From: Acidobacteriota bacterium
GTDB taxonomy: Bacteria > Acidobacteriota > Blastocatellia > UBA7656
Assembly (NCBI GenBank): GCA_016201275.1
Contig: JACQDB010000114.1
Coordinates: 1 to 32,110 of the forward strand
Direction of reading: 5' to 3'
DNA length: 32,110 bases
In this document: positions 23,892 through 32,110 of the stretch, piece by piece
Layout: the number at the start of each line of letters is the position of its first letter
How positions within the stretch are numbered: position 1 is the stretch's first letter
Made by a program: the position numbers and the translations under genes
Notes under the pieces: model-generated
What the model saw: only the letters and a program-made list of their open reading frames with translations
Databases searched by the model: none
Told to the model about the DNA's origin: nothing

Positions 23892-26021
23892 TCATTGCGT
23901 GATGATAAGGTTCAACCAGGCATCAACTTCAACCGTGCGATGCGCCGGAATCAGCGTCGTTGAACTGTATTCCGTCACAATCGCCGGGCCTGAAAATTGC
24001 GCTCCGGTTGACAAATCATCGCGCCGATAAACTGGCACGCGGCTCGCCCGTTCAGTCAAAAAAACTCTGGCGATGCTGGCAACTTGCGGCGCGGCTGGTT
24101 GACGAAGCGCCGAACGTCGCAAGCGCGGTTTGTCGGTCACTCCCGTAGCCTTGAGGCGCAGCGACACGATTTCCGTTTGGCGCGAGGCATCGGCATAACC
24201 GTAACGCTCTTGGTGCAGCGCGTGAAATTTCTGCTCGAAGTTTTCCTGCCAGGCCAGCTCAATTTCAAACGATTGTCCGACATAACGCATCGCCACCGAC
24301 CGCGCCAGTTTCTGCCGCTCTTTGGTGAAGCCTTCGGTGATTAAATCTTTGTGCGCTTCGCGTTCGAGTGCGACAAATTCGCGTTCCAACTTGCGGCGAT
24401 TCATCAAAGCGGTTTTGACCATCACGGTGCGCGAATAATCTTTGACGACATCGCCCAACAAGACGCCCAGCGCCGACAGCGTGCCAGGTGAGCGCGGCAC
24501 CACAACGCGAGAAATGCGTAGCGCTTCTGCGAGGTCGCAAACGTGTAGACCGCCAGCGCCGCCGAAGCTCACCAATGCAAACAGGCGCGGGTCTTGTCCG
24601 CGTTCCACCGACACCACGCGCAGAGCGCGCTCCATATTGGCGTTGGCAACCTTGACGACGCCCAGCGCCGCCTGTTCAACGCTCACCGTGGTGTTGCTGA
24701 AGCGTGACATTTCAGCAGCGAGTTTCGCCATGAAAAATCTGGCGCGTTCGACCTCAAGATTCATTTCGCCGCCCAGTAAGCCGCCGCCGCCGAATCTTCC
24801 CAGCAGCAGATTCGCATCCGTTACGGTCACTGCTTCGCCGCGTCCGTAACACGCAGGGCCGGGGTCTGCGCCTGCCGATTCGGGGCCGACGCGCAGAGCG
24901 CCCGCTTCGTCCACGCGGGCGATAGAGCCGCCGCCTGCGCCCACCGTGTGTATGTCTATGATCGGCACGGCAACCGGCAAACCGGCTATAGTAGCCTCAT
25001 TCGTGGTTTTCGCTGCGCCGCTGCACAACGCCACATCCGTAGAAGTGCCGCCCATATCGAAGGTGATAATATTCGGAATCCCTGCCGCGTCGCACACCCG
25101 CAACGCGCCAACCACGCCGCCCGCAGGCCCCGATAAAATCGCCCGCACCGGCTCACTTGCGGCAACCGCCGCCGACACCGAACCGCCGTTCGATTGCATA
25201 ACCCGCAGGGAAGTCTGACGTCTGGAGTCCGTTGTCCGGCGTCCGGCAGGCGTAGCTTTTTTGTCGCTTGCAGTTTTTCGCGTGACCAATGTGGAAGCTG
25301 AGGCGTTGAGGGAGGCATCAATCTTCTGACTCTCGACACCGGGCTCCAAACTCTGGACGCCAGACTGTAGCGAATGCAGATAACCAGACATTTTCGGCAC
25401 CAGATAAGCATTGATGGCGACCGTTGCAGTGCGTTCATATTCGCGGTATTCGGGCAGAATTTTATGCGACAAAGAAATCGGAATCTTCAGGCGTTCGAGC
25501 GCCTTTGCTACCTGCTGTTCGTGCGTTGGATTGGCAAACGAGAAGAGCAGACATACGGCTACCGATTCGGCTTTGCTGTCGGCGATTTGTGCGACGATGG
25601 TTTCGAGTTGTTGTGCATCAAGAGGCGTAAGGATTGTCGCGTCGGGCGCGATTCTTTCCGTTACGCCAAAGCGCAGTTGGCGGGCAATCAATGGCGCAGC
25701 GCGCGTGACGAAGAAGTTATAAATTTCCGGTCGCGCCTGTCGCCCGATTTCCAATACGTCTTCAAAGCCTGCGGTGGTGATAAGCGCCGTGCGTGCGCCT
25801 TTGCGTTCCAACAAGGCGTTGGTTGCCACCGTTGTGCCGTGAACAATCTCGGAAGGCAAGACGCTGGATTCGGCCAGTATGCGCGAGAGGCCTGCCAGAA
25901 TCGCGGCGGCTGGATGGTGCGGCGTCGAAGGGATTTTGAAAGCGTTGCGGCGATGACCACGAGCGACAACGAAATCGGTAAAGGTGCCGCCCGTGTCTAT
26001 GCCTATGCGGATGGGTTCCAT
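23892..26021 (-). CDS. hyuA: Hydantoinase A / 5-oxoprolinase alpha-type ATPase
   Basis: The family opens or hydrolyses cyclic amides such as hydantoins or 5-oxoproline using ATP. The N-terminal domain starts IRIGIDTGGTFTDFVVA, with HGTTVATNALLER near residue 61. The main domain shows VMQSNGGSVSA, LSGPAGGVVGAL, FDMGGTSTDVALC, VGAGGGSIARVD and SFGGAGGLHVCDLA. The C-terminal domain ends with VTEYSSTTLIPAHRTVEVD. The length is 709 aa. Residues ~219-270, between the HSLQS and RVMQSNGG segments, are a Ser/Thr/Lys/Arg-rich insert encoded by paired heptamer repeats (25213-25369). Relatives have only a short linker there. No hyuB partner gene is adjacent, so the exact substrate stays open and the symbol is by family. 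Confidence 0.85.
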   Translation of the reverse strand: MEPIRIGIDTGGTFTDFVVARGHRRNAFKIPSTPHHPAAAILAGLSRILAESSVLPSEIVHGTTVATNALLERKGARTALITTAGFEDVLEIGRQARPEIYNFFVTRAAPLIARQLRFGVTERIAPDATILTPLDAQQLETIVAQIADSKAESVAVCLLFSFANPTHEQQVAKALERLKIPISLSHKILPEYREYERTATVAINAYLVPKMSGYLHSLQSGVQSLEPGVESQKIDASLNASASTLVTRKTASDKKATPAGRRTTDSRRQTSLRVMQSNGGSVSAAVAASEPVRAILSGPAGGVVGALRVCDAAGIPNIITFDMGGTSTDVALCSGAAKTTNEATIAGLPVAVPIIDIHTVGAGGGSIARVDEAGALRVGPESAGADPGPACYGRGEAVTVTDANLLLGRFGGGGLLGGEMNLEVERARFFMAKLAAEMSRFSNTTVSVEQAALGVVKVANANMERALRVVSVERGQDPRLFALVSFGGAGGLHVCDLAEALRISRVVVPRSPGTLSALGVLLGDVVKDYSRTVMVKTALMNRRKLEREFVALEREAHKDLITEGFTKERQKLARSVAMRYVGQSFEIELAWQENFEQKFHALHQERYGYADASRQTEIVSLRLKATGVTDKPRLRRSALRQPAAPQVASIARVFLTERASRVPVYRRDDLSTGAQFSGPAIVTEYSSTTLIPAHRTVEVDAWLNLIITQ
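25213..25369. repeat. Inverted pair of heptamer arrays inside the hydantoinase gene
   Basis: The left array (25213-25254) reads GTCTGAC, GTCTGGA, GTCCGTT, GTCCGGC, GTCCGGC, AGGCGTA. The right array (25328-25369) reads GACTCTC, GACACCG, GGCTCCA, AACTCTG, GACGCCA, GACTGTA. The right array is a degenerate reverse complement of the left, with a ~73-base spacer. The whole block keeps the hydantoinase frame open and codes for a linker not expected in the family. Confidence 0.85.
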
Positions 26022-26040
26022 GCAGTGAAAACTCTCTTGA

Positions 26041-26496
26041 TTAAGGGAGGATGATGGAAGATGCCGTTTTATCTATGCTGACCAGTTCGAGATTAAAAAA
26101 TAGCGTTTCCCCGGCTAACAGATGATTGGCGTCCAGGGTTACGTCTTCGCCTTCGACTTCGATGATGCGTACAGGAATGGCTTCGCCGGAGGGCAATTGC
26201 ATTTCAAACATCAAGCCAACCGCCGGAGTAACTTCGGGCGGAAAATTTTCCCGCGCTACGATCTTGACGAGTTCTTCAAAATACGGCCCGTAGGCTTGAT
26301 CTGGGGTGATGACGATGTCGCGTTTTTCGCCTACGCTCATGCCGACCGCGCCCGCTTCAAATCCCGGTATGACTTCGTTCGCGCCGACGGTGAAACGTAA
26401 CGGTTGGCGGCCTACGGAACTGTCGAACACCGTGCCATCATCGAGTTTTCCTGTGTAGTGTAGGGTGATGGTATCGCCCTCTCTGACTTGTGACAT
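26041..26496 (-). CDS. slyD: FKBP-type peptidyl-prolyl isomerase, SlyD-like
   Basis: This 151-aa folding helper has the two-domain SlyD layout. The FKBP part shows GDTITLHYTGKLDDGTVFDSS and VIPGFEAGAVGMSVGEKR. An insert-in-flap domain runs from YGPYFEELV to VEGEDVTLDANHLLAGE. The FKBP fold then closes with LFFNLELVSI. The His/Cys-rich metal-binding tail of E. coli SlyD is absent, and the protein ends soon after. The ATG at 26496 was chosen because AAAGGAG is 7 bases upstream. The in-frame extension back to 26775 has no family match and overlaps the divergent gene. It is transcribed divergently from the acyl-CoA dehydrogenase, 210 bases apart. Confidence 0.93.
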   Translation of the reverse strand: MSQVREGDTITLHYTGKLDDGTVFDSSVGRQPLRFTVGANEVIPGFEAGAVGMSVGEKRDIVITPDQAYGPYFEELVKIVARENFPPEVTPAVGLMFEMQLPSGEAIPVRIIEVEGEDVTLDANHLLAGETLFFNLELVSIDKTASSIILP

Positions 26497-26706
26497 TTCA
26501 TTGCTCCTTTCAAATTCAATGAAAAACCATACCATATTCCCCTTCGCTTCGTCATTTGATCTGGAAAAACTCAGGCGATGATTTCCCGTTGTTGCTGCCC
26601 TGTGCCGAATCGTCAAGCGACTGCACTGGCAACGCTGCGGCTTGCTTTTGCGTTCTGGCAAAGTTACTATCGCGCCGAATTCAAGCACCGGAGTTGAGAA
26701 AAAATC

Positions 26707-28410
26707 ATGGCACATCTGAAAGATTTTCGCGGCGTCGAAGGCACGGATTTTTTCGAGCAGGACAGAGGCTTTCAAAGCTTGCTCGCTGATTTGTTGAATG
26801 ACGAAGACCGACCTGCCGTCTTCGCTTCATTGCACGACTGCGCGAGGCTTGCCGCCGGGCGCTGGCACGAACTGGCTTGCGCTGCGAGTCGTCATGAAAA
26901 CTTGCCGAAGATTATCAAAGTTGACCGCGCCGGAAATGCTGTCGAACAGATTGATTTTGGTGCTTATACGCCGCAACTGCGCCGCGAAGCCGCCGAGTTT
27001 GGTTTGTTCACCAAAGCCGGAAACGAGTTGCACAAATTCGCCATGATTTATTATTCGGCGCACAACGGTGAAGCGGCGATCAATTGTGGTGTCAGTTGCA
27101 CGGACGGATTAATCCGCTCCATCGAAGCGAAAGGCTCGGAATTTTTGCGCGAGTTTTATTTGTCGAAACTGCTCTCGACAAAAACGCCTTTTGCCGGAGC
27201 GCAATTTGTCACAGAGCGCACAGGCGGTTCCGACGTGGGCGCAATCGCAGCGCAGGCGACCCGCGACGCCGAAGGGAACTGGACGATCACCGGCGAAAAA
27301 TGGTTCTGCTCGAATCCTGATGAGTATTATCTGGTGGCTGCGAAATTCGATAACCAGGCGCAAGGCACTGCCGGTGTAGCGACCTTTCTGGTGCCTCGCG
27401 TGTTGCCCGATGGGCGTTTGAATCGGGTGTCGTTCACGCGCCTGAAAGACAAGTTGGGGACGCGCTCGCTGCCGACTGCCGAAATGGATTTTAACGGCGC
27501 GACGGCCTTTCCGATTGGCGAATTGCACGAGGGGTTCAAGACCTTGATGAATTATGTCATCAACGCTTCGCGCATACACAACGCTGTAAACGCTTGCGCT
27601 TTTACGCATCGCGCTTTTCTGGAAGCGCGCAATTATGCGCGGCAACGCGAAGCCTTCGGGCAGACCTTACTGGCCGCACCGTTGATTCAGGAAAGTCTGT
27701 TGCTGTTACTGGAAAGAGCCTGGCGGCATCGCGTCCTGACCTTTCGCTTGATTGCGATGGTTGATGAAAACGGCCTTGCGCCCGAAGACGCGGAGACCGC
27801 TATGTGGCAGCGCTTTTTAATCAATCTGGCGAAGTATCGCACGGCTGTGCAGTTGGTGGATTCAATGCGCGAAGCGATGTTGATTCTCGGCGGCAACGGC
27901 ATCATCGAAGACTTTACGATTCTGCCGCGCTTGTTCCGCGACGCCATGATTATCGAAACTTGGGAAGGGCCGCCCAACACGCTCTGTTTGCAGATCATGC
28001 GCGATGCCGCGAAATCGAATCTTCTGCAACGCTTTCAAGCGGAGATTCACCAGGCGCTGGCTTTATGGCCGACGGATTTTCTTTCGCACACGCGCCGAAA
28101 TATTGAACACGAGTTCAAAATATGGAACGAGGCGATTGCCGTCAATGCGGCAAATATGAACTGGCTGATCGCCAATGCGCGGCGCGTGGTTGATCGTATG
28201 GGCGGCGTTGTTGAAATTTGCTGGCTGGTCGAAATGGCTTTGCGGCATCAGGAGCGCGATGCCACCGCCGCCTTGATGGCATCGCTTGCGGCAAAGAACC
28301 TGTTTGCTAAAGACGATTTTCACCATCCAGCACAGGCATTGCTGGCGCAATACGGATTGGCGTTAATAGAAGAAGAGGAAATCAAGTTGGAGAATTTCAG
28401 CGAAGGGTAG
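26707..28410 (+). CDS. Acyl-CoA dehydrogenase family flavoprotein, AidB-like
   Basis: This 567-aa FAD enzyme has the acyl-CoA dehydrogenase signature FVTERTGGSDVGA, followed by ITGEKWFCSNPD (flavin-binding middle domain). In the C-terminal helical domain, RIHNAVNACAFTHRAFLEARNYARQREAFG and LGGNGIIEDFTILPRLFRDAMIIETWEGPPN match the AidB/ACAD11-like branch. The Glu of WEGPPN is the position of the catalytic base in many members. An extra ~110-residue helical C-terminus follows, as in AidB (541 aa). The ATG at 26707 has only a purine-rich leader. It may oxidise an acyl-CoA or act as an AidB-like protective flavoprotein. Confidence 0.9.
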   Translation: MAHLKDFRGVEGTDFFEQDRGFQSLLADLLNDEDRPAVFASLHDCARLAAGRWHELACAASRHENLPKIIKVDRAGNAVEQIDFGAYTPQLRREAAEFGLFTKAGNELHKFAMIYYSAHNGEAAINCGVSCTDGLIRSIEAKGSEFLREFYLSKLLSTKTPFAGAQFVTERTGGSDVGAIAAQATRDAEGNWTITGEKWFCSNPDEYYLVAAKFDNQAQGTAGVATFLVPRVLPDGRLNRVSFTRLKDKLGTRSLPTAEMDFNGATAFPIGELHEGFKTLMNYVINASRIHNAVNACAFTHRAFLEARNYARQREAFGQTLLAAPLIQESLLLLLERAWRHRVLTFRLIAMVDENGLAPEDAETAMWQRFLINLAKYRTAVQLVDSMREAMLILGGNGIIEDFTILPRLFRDAMIIETWEGPPNTLCLQIMRDAAKSNLLQRFQAEIHQALALWPTDFLSHTRRNIEHEFKIWNEAIAVNAANMNWLIANARRVVDRMGGVVEICWLVEMALRHQERDATAALMASLAAKNLFAKDDFHHPAQALLAQYGLALIEEEEIKLENFSEG

Positions 28411-28432
28411 AGCCGTTTGCAATTTTTTGTAC

Positions 28433-28807
28433 GGGCGACCCTGCGGTGGTCGCCCCTCCTTCAAAAGCAGGTAGCGGATCAATCGGGAGAGATAGAGTTT
28501 GGAGTTCCGCCTTCAGGCTAATGGCATGAAGTGAAGCGGCATAGCGGCATAGATGTACCGCAGGCTGTCTAGCCGGCGGCGGACTTGGTGGCAGAAGCGC
28601 ACGAAATCCAAGTCTTAGCTTGCCGCTGTCAGCCGCAGACTAGACAGTCTGCGGTACAATTTAACGCCATTGGTCTGAAGGCGGTCTTGTTAGCGGCTGA
28701 AACAACCGCCAGAAGGCGGAACTCCAAACTTCTCTTTTCTCTCCTCCTTGACCCACTACCCAAAAGCAATAGGATTCCAAAAAGGGGCGACCACCGCAGG
28801 GTCGCCC
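28433..28807. repeat. 375-bp nested palindrome between acyl-CoA dehydrogenase and smr
   Basis: The outer arms at 28433-28456 and 28784-28807 are perfect 24-bp reverse complements. Middle arms 28496-28518 and 28708-28730 match at 22 of 23. An alternative partner for part of the left middle arm lies at about 28666-28683. Inner arms 28554-28574 and 28638-28658 match at 19 of 21. The inner right arm overlaps a small perfect palindrome, CCGCAGACT...AGTCTGCGG (28633-28653). The layers look like repeat units inserted one inside another. The plus-strand reading frame across the region is only repeat translation. Confidence 0.88.
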
Positions 28808-28833
28808 ATACATTCTTTGGTCCTTTTAGTTCG

Positions 28834-29310
28834 CTATTTTTTCTCGACCTCCAGCGTCACAAGGGTTGCGCCCCAGCCGCCTGCTTCTACAGGCGCGTCC
28901 CGATAATCCACGACAAAGGGCGTGCGCGAAAGCAAGGAGCGAATCATCTCGCGCTGCACCCCTACGCCTTTGCCGTGAATGATTCGCAGATAACGAAAGC
29001 CGCGCCTGTGGGCTTCTTCTAAATATTCTTCGACGACAGCGCGCACCTGTCTCGGCGGGATTGAATGCAGGTCTAACACATCACGAAACGCAATAACCAC
29101 GGGGTCGGGAAAGGGATTGAAAGGGTCTATTGCCTCGTCAGCGAAAGTTGTGTTTGCGTCATCAAGCGATTGGTTTGCACGGGGTGGAAATGGCTTTGTT
29201 GGGTCGTGCGTTTTGCCTTCGAGTCGTTGAGCATTGCGTTCATCCGGTGATGGCGCGGCGGATTTTGTGAAAGCTGTGCGAAAGGCCTTGCATAAAAATT
29301 CCAGCGTCAT
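28834..29310 (-). CDS. Smr-domain protein
   Basis: The C-terminal ~85 residues form an Smr (small MutS-related) domain. It shows VLDLHSIPPRQVRAVVEEYLEEAHRRG and LRIIHGKGVGVQREMIRSLL, ending with an EAGGWGATLV segment. The LDLH and HGKG motifs are the known nuclease-associated signatures. The first ~70 residues are polar and probably disordered. The length is 158 aa. Smr domains nick DNA or cleave RNA in several systems. Its ATG (29308-29310) overlaps the stop codon of the upstream kinase gene by 4 bases (ATGA type), which implies coupled translation. Confidence 0.92.
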   Translation of the reverse strand: MTLEFLCKAFRTAFTKSAAPSPDERNAQRLEGKTHDPTKPFPPRANQSLDDANTTFADEAIDPFNPFPDPVVIAFRDVLDLHSIPPRQVRAVVEEYLEEAHRRGFRYLRIIHGKGVGVQREMIRSLLSRTPFVVDYRDAPVEAGGWGATLVTLEVEKK

Positions 29311-32110
29311 AGCGGCCTCGTCGTTTGATTCAAGTCGCGCTCGATCAAGGCCAGTTTATGCTCATCGTTTTTACCGAGTTCACCTCTGTCTTTCAGCAGC
29401 AATAACTCTTCTCTGGCTTTTTCGAGGTGCTGACGTGCGGCGTTCATTGCTTCCGCATTTTTGTTGATGACAGCGATGGCCAAGTACGCTTCGCCGATTT
29501 TGCGCCTCGATTCGCTGTGCAAAATGGTAATCTGCGAACTGCTGTTGAGCGCCGCCATCTTCTCTGCATAGGCCAACCCTTTTTGATAATAGGCCAGTGC
29601 TTCGGCGCGTTTGCCCTGCTGCAAAAAAATATCGCCGGTGTTGTGATAGGTTAAATGGGTCTGCTTTAGAAACTCGACATTCGACGGGTCGTTAGCGGTG
29701 ATCTCTTCGAGGATTTTTAGCGATTTCAAATTGGCGGCGATGGCTTCGGCGCTTTGATTCATGGCCTCGCGGGCAAAGGCCATATATTGCCAAAGCTCTG
29801 CGAGGTCGCGTCGGGCTTCGTTATTTTTCGGGTCGGCTTCGGCGATGCCGCGCATAGTTTCCAGGGAGCGCAGAATATAAGGAATGCCTTCGTTGCCTTT
29901 GCCTATGCGCGCCATCGCGGTGCCGAGATTGATGCTGGTGGCGGCAACGAAACGGCGATAGGCTTCCATCTGTGGAAAGTCGTGTTGCAGGCTTTCTGAC
30001 AACACCACGGAGCGGCGATGCAACTGTTCGGCTTCAATGAACGAAGCGGCGAGCGTTGCCGCAGTCGCGCCTTGTTGTCGCCGTCTTGCAGCGACGTATT
30101 CGAGCCGCGTACCTGTGCGTTGCAGCGCCACGGTCAACAAACGTCGCGCCATTTCATCGGCGGGATTTCTGGCAAACCCTTGTTCCGCTTCTTCCAGAGA
30201 ACGGCGATACCATTTCAGCGTCTCTTCGTCGCCGCCGGTGAATTCAACGGTGTCGCCTTTGACCTGATAACTTCGCGCCAGCAGGTTGCGATAATCCTGA
30301 TTTTCCGGCGCTTTTTCGACCAATCTTTGCGCGATGTCCAATTGTTGTTGACCGCTCTGCTCGGCCTTTTGCCATTGCTGTAGCCTGACCAGCAGAAGCG
30401 CCTTCATGTGCAGGGACTGCAAAAGATTCTTGAGGTATTCGGGATGGTCGGGATTGCCGCGCAGCAGATCGTTGAAGATTTCGACACTTCTCTGATAACT
30501 GATTAATGCGCCTTGTGAATCGCCTAAATTGGCGCGATAGGTTTCGCCTTGCACGTTGCCGATTTTCAGATAGGCCAGCGCCAATTCATGTTGCAGCGCC
30601 GGATTATCTTGGGCGTCTTCGGAAAGATTATCTAGGTATTCGATGGCATCTTTGACCAGCATTTCGCGGGTTGCGGTGGCACCGGGCAGGTTGGCAATGG
30701 CGTCGTGATATTTGAACACCACGTTGTTGGCCAGCTTTCGCACTTGGTCGAAACGCTTTTCGGCGCGGGCGCGCTCCTGCTGCGCCACTCGCGCTTGATA
30801 GGTGATGCCGAGCAGTCCGGCAATCAAGGCCAGAAAAATCAACGCTGCGGCCAGCACGCCTACCTTGTTGCGACGGATGAATTTCGAGGCGCGATAGGCA
30901 AAGGTGTCGGGGCGCGCAGAAACCGGCAAGCCATTCAGATAGCGGCGCAGGTCTTCGGCAAAGCGTTCGACCGATTCATAGCGACGTTCCGGCGCTTTTT
31001 TCAGCGCCTTCAAAATGATGTTGTCGAGATCGCCCTTTAAGAATTGCGGCTTGCGGCTTGCGGCTTGCGGATTTTTTTTTCGCTCGGCATTTTGGAGATT
31101 TGCTTGAGCGGAATTTATGCGGTCGGTTGATGGTGTCGCAGCTTTGAATTCTACAGATTTATATTCCGCCATCTGCAAGCCGCAAGCCGCAATCGCCCGG
31201 CTGGGGCGCGGCGGTTCAGTTTCGCAGACCACTTTCAATATTTCATCGAGTCGCAGGCCGGTCAAATCATAAGGCCGCGTGCCGGTCAGCAATTCATACA
31301 GCACCACTCCCAGGCTATAAACATCGGTTGCGGTGGTGACGGTCTCGCCGCGAAACTGCTCAGGGCTGGCGTAAGCGGGTGTCATCATGCCGAGTTGAGT
31401 GGCGGTGTTGCGGTCGCTGTTGTCGCTTTGCGAAACGACTTTGGCGATGCCGAAGTCGAGCAGTTTCACCTCTGAGTTGTCGGTCACGAAAATATTCGAG
31501 GGCTTCAAATCTCTATGCACTATCAGCCGACGATGCGCGTAAGAAACTGCCGCGCAGACCTGTAAAAACAGCTTTAATTTTGCACTGACGCCGAGTTCTC
31601 TGAGGTTGCAATACTGGTCAATCGGCACGCCTTCGATAAATTCCATCACATAAAACGGCAAGCCTTCTGCACTCATGCCGCCATCGAGCAGGCGCGCAAT
31701 GTGCGGGTGTTCCAGCGACGCGAGTATCTGGCGTTCGTGGCGAAAGCGGCGCACCATGTCAGCGGTGGTCAAGCCGCGCTTGATGATTTTGACGGCGACC
31801 TTCTGATCGAATTCGCCATCGGCGCGTGCGGCGGCAAAGACCGCGCCCATGCCGCCACGTCCGACTTCGCCGAGTATGCGATAACGCCCTATGAGTTGAT
31901 TGCGGAAAGTGGCGTATTCGTCTTCTGTCAATAAAGAAACCGGCGAATGGTCGAGCGCCGTTGCCGCGTCGGCAGCCAGCATCTTTTCCACTTCGCCGCG
32001 CACCTCTTCATCGGCGCAGGCGGTCGCCAGAAAAGTTTGGCGCTCCGCTGTGGCAAGCTCTACGGCGGCATTGAAGAGTTGTTTGATGTGCTGCCATTTT
32101 TCGGGTGACA
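29307..32110 (-). CDS. Membrane-anchored serine/threonine protein kinase with TPR-like C-terminal half (start just off the window)
   Basis: The frame is open to the right edge, and the last two bases read ?TG. The start codon is therefore probably completed by position 32111, giving MSPEKWQHIKQLFNAAVEL, a common acidobacterial kinase opening (934 aa). Numbering uses that start. The kinase domain begins near residue 77 with GRGGMG, then the ATP-binding Lys in VAVKIIK (K108), HRDLKPSN (D201), DFGIAK (D219) and YASPEQF. Residues ~307-356 are an insert made by heptamer repeats. A single membrane helix lies at ~417-437. The outer or C-terminal ~490 residues are helical with TPR-like repeats, for protein contacts. 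It overlaps smr by 4 bases. Confidence 0.93.
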   Translation of the reverse strand, partial: SPEKWQHIKQLFNAAVELATAERQTFLATACADEEVRGEVEKMLAADAATALDHSPVSLLTEDEYATFRNQLIGRYRILGEVGRGGMGAVFAAARADGEFDQKVAVKIIKRGLTTADMVRRFRHERQILASLEHPHIARLLDGGMSAEGLPFYVMEFIEGVPIDQYCNLRELGVSAKLKLFLQVCAAVSYAHRRLIVHRDLKPSNIFVTDNSEVKLLDFGIAKVVSQSDNSDRNTATQLGMMTPAYASPEQFRGETVTTATDVYSLGVVLYELLTGTRPYDLTGLRLDEILKVVCETEPPRPSRAIAACGLQMAEYKSVEFKAATPSTDRINSAQANLQNAERKKNPQAASRKPQFLKGDLDNIILKALKKAPERRYESVERFAEDLRRYLNGLPVSARPDTFAYRASKFIRRNKVGVLAAALIFLALIAGLLGITYQARVAQQERARAEKRFDQVRKLANNVVFKYHDAIANLPGATATREMLVKDAIEYLDNLSEDAQDNPALQHELALAYLKIGNVQGETYRANLGDSQGALISYQRSVEIFNDLLRGNPDHPEYLKNLLQSLHMKALLLVRLQQWQKAEQSGQQQLDIAQRLVEKAPENQDYRNLLARSYQVKGDTVEFTGGDEETLKWYRRSLEEAEQGFARNPADEMARRLLTVALQRTGTRLEYVAARRRQQGATAATLAASFIEAEQLHRRSVVLSESLQHDFPQMEAYRRFVAATSINLGTAMARIGKGNEGIPYILRSLETMRGIAEADPKNNEARRDLAELWQYMAFAREAMNQSAEAIAANLKSLKILEEITANDPSNVEFLKQTHLTYHNTGDIFLQQGKRAEALAYYQKGLAYAEKMAALNSSSQITILHSESRRKIGEAYLAIAVINKNAEAMNAARQHLEKAREELLLLKDRGELGKNDEHKLALIERDLNQTTRPL
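31044..31192. repeat. Inverted pair of heptamer arrays inside the kinase gene
   Basis: The left array (31044-31070) is TTGCGGC repeated three times plus TTGCGG. The right array (31175-31192) is GCAAGCC twice plus GCAA, its reverse complement. The spacer is ~100 bases. The whole block stays in frame with the kinase and codes for the ~50-residue insert between the kinase segments EPPRPSR and LKGDLDNIILKAL. Confidence 0.88.

Noticed and set aside
26497-26775. N-terminal extension of the SlyD-like protein
   Set aside because: It overlaps the divergent acyl-CoA dehydrogenase gene and shows no family similarity.
28585-29022. 145-codon plus-strand frame
   Set aside because: It translates the nested palindrome and the opposite strand of the smr gene.

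Overview
The window looks like a chromosomal segment of an environmental Acidobacteriota, perhaps a Blastocatellia-like lineage. This is inferred from a large serine/threonine kinase with a TPR-like C-terminal half and a typical acidobacterial N-terminus, moderate to high GC, and very abundant REP-like hairpins between genes. No rRNA, tRNA, phage genes, transposase or CRISPR array was seen, so the taxonomic call rests on gene style only.

Layout. Positions 1-900 hold a dense cluster of REP-like hairpins and no convincing gene. Then come a DacB-type D-Ala-D-Ala carboxypeptidase (1061-2437), a small secreted cystatin-like protein (2679-3044), a secreted protein with one c-type heme motif (minus strand, 3524-4939) and a membrane hybrid histidine kinase (minus, 5261-7342). 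A DHH/DHHA1 phosphoesterase and a VOC protein precede leuC and leuD. These two encode isopropylmalate dehydratase of leucine synthesis and are separated by a broken small gene carrying a MITE-like insertion. A sulfotransferase-like gene is followed by the translation cluster rplM-rpsI-rpsB-tsf-pyrH-frr. Convergent to it is the nnr-tsaE pair (NAD(P)HX repair and tRNA t6A synthesis). Positions 19574-22095 hold four VOC-fold genes and one SRPBCC gene in a row. Next are a low-GC patch (small winged-helix-like protein, repeats, a gene remnant, a methyltransferase), a lone hydantoinase A-type gene, a SlyD-type prolyl isomerase divergent from an AidB-like acyl-CoA dehydrogenase, a roughly 375-bp nested palindrome, and a kinase-smr gene pair that reaches the right edge.

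The most unusual feature is not a gene. At least eight places carry short tandem arrays with a 7- or 8-base period. The unit differs at each locus, and at four loci two arrays face each other as an inverted repeat. They lie between genes, including inside the ribosomal-protein cluster, and also in frame inside dacB, the hydantoinase gene and the kinase gene. There they encode about 40-50 residues of apparently disposable linker. The architecture resembles the heptanucleotide short tandem repeats known from filamentous cyanobacteria. Separately, a 129-bp element with 16-bp terminal inverted repeats and a 5-bp target duplication sits inside the small gene between leuC and leuD, and the reading frame is restored when it is removed.
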